Below, one piece after another: positions 58,409-64,000 of a stretch of 64,000 bases of DNA. Location: positions 62,001 to 126,000 of the forward strand of contig CAZITX010000002.1 of the NCBI GenBank assembly GCA_964542305.1, read 5' to 3'. A program made the translations under genes and the position numbers. The notes beneath the pieces are model-generated. The model searched no databases and had not been told where the DNA came from. It saw only the letters and a program-made list of their open reading frames with translations. Position 1 is the stretch's first letter, and each line of letters opens with the position of its first letter. The DNA is from DMER64 sp964542305. Its GTDB lineage: Bacteria > Bacteroidota > Bacteroidia > Bacteroidales > UBA932.

Positions 58409-59218
58409 TTAGTTAATAATTAATCCGTATTCAGTTTGAATAATTCCGTTCTTTCTGTTCTGCCTGCGGATCTGCTTGTTGTATTGCTGTTCCTTCAGGT
58501 GCACGTAATCCCGCGGATGATCCAGATGCAGTGTCACGGCCGAATACCTGATCTGCCTGCCTTTCACACCCAAGCGTTGGAGCCTTTCCCCAAACTCACG
58601 GTCCTCTCCTCCGTAGCGCAACCTCTGGTCAAATCCCCTTACGGCAATAATATCTTTTTTCCAGGCCGAGGCATTTCCTCCGTTCCATGTGGCACTTGCC
58701 GGGGTAAACCTGTTCAGGAAGCGCTCTTTCAAGCCGAAAGCATTTAATTTGTTGTTTTTAAAAGATTTGCCGAGTCCGTTACCTTCCAGCCACCTTCTTT
58801 CAAAACAGATCCCCGACCGGATATCCTCTTCACCGATCTTTGCAGACAGATCCGCCGGCAACCGGACAGTCCCACCGGAAAGAAACCTACCCGTATTCCG
58901 CATATTAACGTGTACTTGCACAAAATCTTTTCTGGGTATGATGTCTCCGTCACTGAATATCAAATAGTCCCCTTCACTCATCAGTACGGCTTTGTTCAGG
59001 ATGGTGCATTTGCGAAATCCCTTATTCTCATGGTATACGTGTTTTATCGATAAGACACCTTTCCCTTTCATATCTTCAATAACTTTCAGAGTGCTTTCAT
59101 TGGATCCGTCATCGGCAATGATCAATTCAAAATCCCTGTATGTCTGGCAGGAATACCCCCACAACACACGTTCCAGCCAGACGGGTTGATTAAAAGTTGA
59201 AATAATTACAGAAACCAT
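58409..59218 (-). CDS. Family 2 glycosyltransferase
   Basis: 269 residues. The GT-A fold starts MVSVIISTFNQPVWL; DDGSNEST binds the nucleotide and YLIFSDGDIIPR holds the DxD. A later ATWNGGNASAWKKDIIAVRGFDQ and GGEDREFGERL match the galactosyltransferase-like C-terminal region of GT2 enzymes with a bound-acceptor Glu-Asp. It likely adds a hexose to a surface glycan. The start codon lies 7 nt after a promoter element, and the gene leads a run that ends with uxaC and the permease. Confidence 0.9.
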   Translation of the reverse strand: MVSVIISTFNQPVWLERVLWGYSCQTYRDFELIIADDGSNESTLKVIEDMKGKGVLSIKHVYHENKGFRKCTILNKAVLMSEGDYLIFSDGDIIPRKDFVQVHVNMRNTGRFLSGGTVRLPADLSAKIGEEDIRSGICFERRWLEGNGLGKSFKNNKLNAFGLKERFLNRFTPASATWNGGNASAWKKDIIAVRGFDQRLRYGGEDREFGERLQRLGVKGRQIRYSAVTLHLDHPRDYVHLKEQQYNKQIRRQNRKNGIIQTEYGLIIN

Positions 59219-59225
59219 GCGTAAA

Positions 59226-59259
59226 CAAAGATAGAAAATTAAATTTTTTTCTATCTTTG
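59226..59259. promoter_or_regulatory. Symmetric divergent promoters
   Basis: TATCTTTG elements occur on both strands, at 59233-59226 (for the glycosyltransferase, minus) and 59252-59259 (for the DUF4402 gene, plus). They are the ends of a perfect 13-bp inverted repeat, CAAAGATAGAAAA and TTTTCTATCTTTG, spaced 8 bp apart. Confidence 0.62.
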
Positions 59260-59283
59260 AATTGTACGTTTAGCCATAAGGCT

Positions 59284-59742
59284 ATGAAAACATTCATTAT
59301 CCTATCCATTCTATGCCTGATCTTTGCATATCCGGCAAAGGCTCAGGTTGTTGTAACAGGTCACGTAACGGCCGAGATCGTGGATGCCGCGAGCATTTCC
59401 CCGCAAGGTGTCTATGCTCTTGAAATTGACAAAACTCCCGATTTTACAAACAGTATCAATTACGATGATGTTCTTCTGGGAGAAGTCACGGTTCGTTCAG
59501 GTTCAGATGTAGCATGTAACATAGTGGTAAAACCGGCAACGGTATCCGGATCAGAAGGGGAACTTCTGACAATGGAAACTTCACTTAACCAGCGCATTGG
59601 AGAAGAATCAAGAAAATTGAACGAATGGGAACACACCGACGGTGACCAGACACTCCAATTGACCGGCAACGTCAATACTTTGCGTAAACAACAATCCGGC
59701 CTTTATGAAGGGTCCTACACCGTTGTTTTTGCATACAATTGA
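59284..59742 (+). CDS. DUF4402-type secreted protein, pilin-like
   Basis: 152 residues from the ATG at 59284. The signal peptide is FIILSILCLIFAYPAKAQ. The mature part has VVVTGHVTAEIVDAASIS at the start and ends in YEGSYTVVFAYN, the strand layout of DUF4402, a family whose members I recall beside fimbrial usher genes. A 4-bp hairpin AGCC-ATAA-GGCT (59272-59283) touches the start codon. No lipoprotein cysteine at the mature N-terminus. The next gene, 105 nt downstream, is an usher-like protein, so a surface or pilus subunit role is inferred. Confidence 0.78.
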   Translation: MKTFIILSILCLIFAYPAKAQVVVTGHVTAEIVDAASISPQGVYALEIDKTPDFTNSINYDDVLLGEVTVRSGSDVACNIVVKPATVSGSEGELLTMETSLNQRIGEESRKLNEWEHTDGDQTLQLTGNVNTLRKQQSGLYEGSYTVVFAYN

Positions 59743-59767
59743 CTGTACCTCTCAAGGTTCTTTCATT

Positions 59768-59818
59768 AATATATTGTAAATTTCACTACTTTTGTAAAAT
59801 TTACAATATATTTTTTTT
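59768..59818 (+). promoter_or_regulatory. 16-bp inverted repeat around the usher promoter, with T-run
   Basis: Perfect arms AATATATTGTAAATTT (59768-59783) and AAATTTACAATATATT (59797-59812) enclose a 13-nt loop containing the -7 element TACTTTTG (59787-59794). Eight T residues (59811-59818) follow. It may be an operator that blocks the usher promoter, an AT-rich terminator of the DUF4402 gene, or both. Confidence 0.6.
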
Positions 59819-59847
59819 GTGCCTGTAACCTGTCATTCAAGCGCTTG

Positions 59848-62800
59848 ATGCCCAACCAGCCACACGTTTTCAACCAACCCGTTACCCGGAAAAACCCGGG
59901 TCTGTGGGTGCGCTGTTTTACTATCTTGCTTTTGGCAGCCGGCTTGATGCATCCGGCGAAGGCACTGGCCCAGGAAGAGTACCTGGAAGAAATGGTCATC
60001 TACTTTTCTGTACCGCGTATTGGAGGAACAGATATTTCTGCGGTGATCGGAGAACATAATGTTTACTTATCTGTTCCCGAATTATTCGATTTTTTAAAGA
60101 TCAAAAACACTTACACTGCAGGCTTTGCTTCAATTTACGGGTTTTTCATCACAGAAGATGCCCCATACAACATTGACCGTGTAAACAATATAATCACATA
60201 CCGGGGTAAAGAATTCACTTTAAAACCTGGAGACATTATCCGTACCGAAACGAATATTTATCTGAAATCCAATTATTTCGGACAGGTTTTCGGACTGGAT
60301 TGTTCATTCAGCTTCAGAAGCCTCTCTGTCACAATGAACACAAGTATAGAACTACCCGTGGTCAGGGAAATGAGACAGGAGCAGATGCGCAAGAGCCTGG
60401 GCCGGATAAGGGGTGAAGTTGAAGCAGATACAACAATTGGCAGAAAATTTCCTTTTATTCATTTTGGAATGGCCGATTGGTCAGCCGTACTGACACAGGA
60501 AGTGCAGGGCCCTTCAGAAGCCCGCCTGTCACTGAACCTGGGCGGTGTCATTGCAGGAGGAGAAGCAGACATCAGGCTTAATTACAACACCAACACCCCG
60601 TTTAACGAAAAAAATCAGTTTTACCAGTGGCGCTACGCCAACAACCAATACAAAGCCCTCAGACAAGTCATCCTGGGTAAGATCAGTACGTTCTCCACCT
60701 CGACCATCAATTCACCTGTTCTGGGAGTCCAGGTAACCAATACGCCCACTACCTACCGGCAGTCATTCGGAACCTACACGTTGAGTGATATTACCGAACC
60801 GGGGTGGACTGTTGAGCTTTATGTTAACAACGTTCTGGTGGATTACCAACAGGCAGATGCCTCGGGGTTTTATACGTTTGAAGTTCCCCTGGTCTACGGG
60901 AATACGAACGTAAAGCTGCAATTCTACGGACCCTGGGGAGAAGAACGGTCCAAAGAACAAACATTGAACATTCCGTACAATTTTCTTCCTGCAGGCAATT
61001 TTGAATACCGTGTATCTGCCGGTGTAGTGGAAGACTCTTTGTTCAGCAGGTTTTCACGTGTGGATATGGATTACGGTATCGCTCGCTTCATGACGGTAGG
61101 AGCCGGTGTGGAATACCTCTCTTCTGTTTCTTCCGGGCAATTCATGCCTTTTGTACATACTTCCGTTCAAATTGCACCCGGGTTGCTGTTGAGTGGAGAA
61201 TACACACACGGAGTGAACGCCAAAGGGATCCTTAACTGGAGATTACCTTCCGATATTCAGTTTGAAGTAAATTACACTCGTTATGACAGGGATCAGACGG
61301 CAATCAACACAAACTACCTGGAAGAAAGACGTATTACCATGTCCATTCCTCTCCGGATGCGACGCTTTTCACTTTTTTCAAGGATGGCCCTCAACCAGAT
61401 CATCATGCCCAATACCCGGTATACGTCGGCCGAATTGCTTTTGTCCGGCAATTTTTGGGGAATCAACACCAACCTGACTACTTTCGCTACTTTTTCTCAG
61501 TACTCAAAAACCAATATATACAGTTCGCTTTCCATGTCGTTCAGACTGCCGGCGTCTTTCATTCTGACCCCGCAGGCACAATTCAACTATACGCAAGGAA
61601 AATTTGTTTCCACCCGGGTTGCCCTGGAAAAGAAAATGTTTAAAAACGGGTATCTAAACCTGTCTTTTGAACGAAATTTTGCCAATAACATTACGAACCT
61701 GGAAGTAGGATTACGCTATGATTTTTCATTTGCCCAGATTGGATTCACAGCCCGCAGAAGCAATGACACTTATTCTTTTGTGGAAACAGCAGGAGGAAGC
61801 CTTATGGTAGATCCACGAACCAGGTACGTAGGTGTCAACAACCGCAGCAGTGTTGGCAAAGGGGGTATGATTCTTTATCCGTTCCTGGATATGAACTGGA
61901 ACGGGATAAAGGACGAAGGAGAACCCAAGGCATTCGGGATGGAAGTCCAGGTAAGCGGCGGACGTGTTGAATATAAAGAACGGGACACCATCACCAGGAT
62001 ATTTGACCTGCAACCCTATGCAGAATACCTGGTAACCCTGGACGGGAGCAAATTTGACAACATTACCTGGAGAATGCGCAACCAGACACTAAGTGTTGTG
62101 GTAGACCCCAACCAGTTCAAACGTATTGAGATCCCGGTTGTTGTCGTGGGAGAAGCATCGGGACAAGTATATTTGCGTGACGGGAATACCCTACGCGGTC
62201 AGGGCCGGATCACCGTGCAATTTTACAATAATGATAACGTACTCATTCACAGCACACTTTCCGAGTCTGACGGATACTTCACCTATATGGGACTGGCTCC
62301 CGGCGAATACACCGCCGTTATTGATCCGGAACAGATGAGAAAACTGGATATGACATCATCTCCCGCTCAAATACCCTTTACCATTGAACCCAGTATAGAC
62401 GGGGATTACATTTACGACCTGGAATTCACTATCCGCTCCACTGTACCTCAGGAGAAACCTGCGACACCTGCTGAAGAGAAACCTGTTGCGGAGAAACCTG
62501 TTGCGGAGAAACCCGTTGCGGAAAAACCCGTTGAAAAACCGGTGGAGGCAATCCGTGACACGGTGCCTGCTCCCGTTACCAAACCCACCCCCGTTACTAA
62601 GGATACCGTAACCGTTCCGCAAGCGCAACCTGTTATCCGGGATAGTGAGCCTGCCGGTGAATTACCAACAATAGGCGGGTACCGCCTGCAATTCCTGGTC
62701 TTAAGCAATCCTCTGGAAGCTGAAAGTCAATATTTTGAAAGACTTACAAAGAAACTGCCTAACCTGAACATTTCCGTCAGACTGGAAGAAGACGGCCTCT

Positions 62801-62925
62801 ACCATTACGTATCGCGGGTATTCCGTACACGGAGCGAAGCCAGGCACTGGATGCGCATGATCAACGGTATGGGCTGGCAGGATTGTGTGTTGAGAACTGA
62901 AACAGAAAAACCCCTCAAAAAATGA
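59848..62925 (+). CDS. Usher-like outer-membrane protein fused to a SPOR domain
   Basis: 1025 residues from the ATG at 59848. A signal peptide (TILLLAAGLMHPAKALAQ) precedes an N-terminal domain (about 45-170). Residues of about 215-420 carry usher features: SPVLGVQVTNTPT, GWTVELYVNNVLVDYQQAD, FEVPLVYGNTNVKLQFYGPW and LPAGNFEYRVSAGVVEDS, matching the ExxVNG, PLxxGxN and LxxGxxxYxxxxG steps of FimD/PapC. A beta-barrel spans about 400-640. Then come an Ig-like domain (GMILYPFLDMNWNGIKDEGEP), a carboxypeptidase-regulatory-like domain (SESDGYFTYMGLAPGEYTAVI), a Lys/Pro/Glu linker and a SPOR-like C-terminus (GYRLQFLVLSN to RSEARHWMRMINGMG). Inferred role: export or assembly of DUF4402 subunits with peptidoglycan anchoring. 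Confidence 0.75.
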   Translation: MPNQPHVFNQPVTRKNPGLWVRCFTILLLAAGLMHPAKALAQEEYLEEMVIYFSVPRIGGTDISAVIGEHNVYLSVPELFDFLKIKNTYTAGFASIYGFFITEDAPYNIDRVNNIITYRGKEFTLKPGDIIRTETNIYLKSNYFGQVFGLDCSFSFRSLSVTMNTSIELPVVREMRQEQMRKSLGRIRGEVEADTTIGRKFPFIHFGMADWSAVLTQEVQGPSEARLSLNLGGVIAGGEADIRLNYNTNTPFNEKNQFYQWRYANNQYKALRQVILGKISTFSTSTINSPVLGVQVTNTPTTYRQSFGTYTLSDITEPGWTVELYVNNVLVDYQQADASGFYTFEVPLVYGNTNVKLQFYGPWGEERSKEQTLNIPYNFLPAGNFEYRVSAGVVEDSLFSRFSRVDMDYGIARFMTVGAGVEYLSSVSSGQFMPFVHTSVQIAPGLLLSGEYTHGVNAKGILNWRLPSDIQFEVNYTRYDRDQTAINTNYLEERRITMSIPLRMRRFSLFSRMALNQIIMPNTRYTSAELLLSGNFWGINTNLTTFATFSQYSKTNIYSSLSMSFRLPASFILTPQAQFNYTQGKFVSTRVALEKKMFKNGYLNLSFERNFANNITNLEVGLRYDFSFAQIGFTARRSNDTYSFVETAGGSLMVDPRTRYVGVNNRSSVGKGGMILYPFLDMNWNGIKDEGEPKAFGMEVQVSGGRVEYKERDTITRIFDLQPYAEYLVTLDGSKFDNITWRMRNQTLSVVVDPNQFKRIEIPVVVVGEASGQVYLRDGNTLRGQGRITVQFYNNDNVLIHSTLSESDGYFTYMGLAPGEYTAVIDPEQMRKLDMTSSPAQIPFTIEPSIDGDYIYDLEFTIRSTVPQEKPATPAEEKPVAEKPVAEKPVAEKPVEKPVEAIRDTVPAPVTKPTPVTKDTVTVPQAQPVIRDSEPAGELPTIGGYRLQFLVLSNPLEAESQYFERLTKKLPNLNISVRLEEDGLYHYVSRVFRTRSEARHWMRMINGMGWQDCVLRTETEKPLKK
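62476..62535 (+). repeat. 15-bp tandem repeats encoding EKPVA units
   Basis: Three near-perfect copies of GAGAAACCTGTTGCG start at 62476, 62491 and 62506, and a diverged fourth at 62521. They encode EKPVA in the linker before the SPOR domain. The copy number may vary between strains. Confidence 0.85.
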
Positions 62926-62933
62926 AGGGTTTT
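62906..62933 (-). terminator. Terminator of tRNA-Val overlapping the usher 3' end
   Basis: Hairpin AAAACCC-C-TCA / TGA-A-GGGTTTT with a 5-nt loop; the internal C-A mismatch becomes a G-T wobble on the minus strand, so it fits best there. It is followed on that strand by TTTTT. The usher stop codon TGA (62923-62925) is part of the stem. It may also work on the plus strand. Confidence 0.6.
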
Positions 62934-62939
62934 GGGTTG

Positions 62940-63014
62940 TGGGAGCAAAGAGATTCGAACTCATGACCCCCTGCTTGTAAGGCAGGTGCTCTAAACCAGC
63001 TGAGCTATGCTCCC
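62940..63014 (-). tRNA. tRNA-Val (anticodon TAC)
   Basis: 75 nt on the minus strand. The acceptor stem GGGAGCA pairs with TGCTCCC, the D arm is GCTCAGCTGGTTTAGAGC, the anticodon arm CCTGCCTTACAAGCAGG shows TAC at 34-36, and the T arm contains GTTCGAATC. The discriminator base is A and CCA is not encoded. It lies between the usher-like gene and folC. Confidence 0.95.
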
Positions 63015-63025
63015 AAACGGGACTG

Positions 63026-63056
63026 CAAAGATAAATTTATTTTTCTTCCCTGCAAA
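63026..63056 (-). promoter_or_regulatory. Promoter of tRNA-Val
   Basis: Minus-strand -7 element TATCTTTG (63033-63026) with -33 TTTG at 63056-63053 and a 19-nt spacer. It overlaps the 3' end of folC. Transcription would start near 63022, 8 nt before the mature tRNA 5' end. Confidence 0.65.
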
Positions 63057-64000
63057 AAAAGTTTTCCATCAGATCGGCAACCGTAAAAGTGCTTCCCCCG
63101 ACCAGGATCAGATCCTCCGCCGAGGCTGCCTTAAAGGCTTTTTCAAAAGCCTCTTTCACAGTCGTAACTTCTTCACCCTGAAATCCCAGTGCTTTCCCCC
63201 AATCAGAAAGCTGCCGGTGCGGCAATGCCCTGGGTATGGATGCCTGTGTAAAAAAGTAATAGGCATTTCTGGGCAACAAGGGTGCTATTTGTGCAAGGTC
63301 TTTTCCTTGTACCACTCCAAAGACAAAAAAAAGTTTTCTATAAGATTCCTTAGCCAGTTGATCTTTCAGGTATTGCATTCCGTGGGCATTGTGTCCCGTA
63401 TCGGCAATTACGGAAGGGCGCTCTCCCAGACGTTCCCACCTTCCGTGCAAACCGGTCATGGTCTCAAAACGTTCCAATCCCCCGGCGATCACCTCTCGTG
63501 TCAGCAGGGAGGCATATACCGGAGAGGCAGCGCGAAGTACGTCCAGAGCGCACAATGAAGTTCTCAGGTTTTTCTGCTGGTACAAAGTGTTTCCCTCAAG
63601 ACAGTAATCTTCAAATGGCCTTTCAAAAGCCTTGTACAATGGAGCTCCCAGATCGCGCGCTTTTTGTGCCAAAACAGGAAAGGCTTCAGAATCATACTCC
63701 CCTACAACCAATGGGACTTCTTTTTTTATTATGCCTGCTTTTTCTCCCGCAATTTTTTCAATGGTATCTCCCAGCAGATCGCAGTGATCCAGACCGATAT
63801 TGGTGATAACTGAAAGCAAAACAGATCTTTCTGTAAGGATGTTGGTGGAATCCAACCGTCCTCCCAAGCCGGTTTCAATGACGGCAATATCTGTTTTACT
63901 ATCTGCAAAATAGCGGAACGCCATAGCTGTAGTCATATCAAAAAAAGAAGGAAGTTCTTCTTTAAGATTGTCCATCCGTTCGGTTTTGAACCGTTCAATG
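63037..64000 (-). CDS. folC: Folylpolyglutamate synthase/dihydrofolate synthase (partial)
   Basis: The frame is open to the right edge, so the N-terminus is missing; about 320 codons are visible including the stop. PSFFDMTTAMAFRYFAD, DIAVIETGLGGRLDSTN and VITNIGLDHCDLLGDTIEKIAGEKAGII belong to the Mur-ligase fold of FolC, and ADTGHNAHGMQYLKDQL to the C-terminal domain (usually DxAHNP; here DTGHNAHG). It adds glutamate to folates. The gene ends just before the tRNA-Val promoter. Confidence 0.94.
   Translation of the reverse strand, partial: IERFKTERMDNLKEELPSFFDMTTAMAFRYFADSKTDIAVIETGLGGRLDSTNILTERSVLLSVITNIGLDHCDLLGDTIEKIAGEKAGIIKKEVPLVVGEYDSEAFPVLAQKARDLGAPLYKAFERPFEDYCLEGNTLYQQKNLRTSLCALDVLRAASPVYASLLTREVIAGGLERFETMTGLHGRWERLGERPSVIADTGHNAHGMQYLKDQLAKESYRKLFFVFGVVQGKDLAQIAPLLPRNAYYFFTQASIPRALPHRQLSDWGKALGFQGEEVTTVKEAFEKAFKAASAEDLILVGGSTFTVADLMENFFCREEK

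Noticed and set aside
62476..62535. CRISPR-like short repeats
   Set aside because: The units are contiguous 15-mers with no spacers and lie in frame within a coding linker.

Overview
This window looks like part of a chromosome from the phylum Bacteroidota, most likely order Bacteroidales. Three things point there. Promoters follow the Bacteroidota pattern, with a -7 element TAnnTTTG ahead of most divergent genes. Several proteins belong to families typical of that phylum (DUF6057, DUF5106, DUF4402, a 29-residue AURKAIP1/COX24-like ribosomal protein, LytTR/LytS pairs). The tmRNA tag ends in NNNYALAA. Gene density is very high, most neighbours overlap or lie within 20 nt, and no stretch above 300 nt lacks a gene. 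I saw no insertion sequences, phage genes, CRISPR arrays or rRNA.

Layout. 1-10148 is one minus-strand run of nine genes: pncB-pncA (NAD salvage), a ROK kinase / MFS permease / SIS-domain trio (uncharacterised sugar use), a small outer-membrane protein, dsbD, an AGCS amino-acid symporter, and a DUF6057 protein that runs off the window. 10215-12564 is gpsA-pgi. 12508-18999 is a three-enzyme glycan cluster (GH2, GH31 with a probable PA14 insert, GH5 lipoproteins), the set expected for xyloglucan breakdown but without SusC/SusD. 18977-28215 is housekeeping: rnhA, pdxA, yccF, recG, a lipoprotein, yicC, glnS, rng, the tiny ribosomal protein and HU. 28216-34361 holds mutY, an Omp85-like protein, lon, ung and coaD.

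34372-40093 holds a tandem thioredoxin-fold protein, a UbiD homologue with a degenerate active site, lnt and a LysE-type exporter. 40125-40521 is ssrA. 40555-46269 is a lipoprotein / AddB-like nuclease / PgpH-like c-di-AMP phosphodiesterase operon. 46261-49002 is a LytS/LytTR two-component pair followed by menA. 49259-52960 has two divergent metallopeptidases (M16 and YugP-like). 53015-57581 is lower hexuronate catabolism: kdgK-eda facing exuT-like and uxaC. 57595-59218 holds DUF2752, DUF4234 and a family 2 glycosyltransferase.

The most unusual part is 59284-62925. A small secreted DUF4402 (pilin-like) protein is followed by a 1025-residue protein that reads like a chaperone-usher usher with a carboxypeptidase-regulatory-like domain, a tandem-repeat linker and a C-terminal SPOR (peptidoglycan-binding) domain. 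No chaperone gene is adjacent. A perfect 16-bp inverted repeat encloses the promoter -7 element between the two genes. The window ends with tRNA-Val and the 3' part of folC.

All calls come from reading the sequence and from remembered family features; no database search was run. Promoter and terminator calls are pattern matches only.
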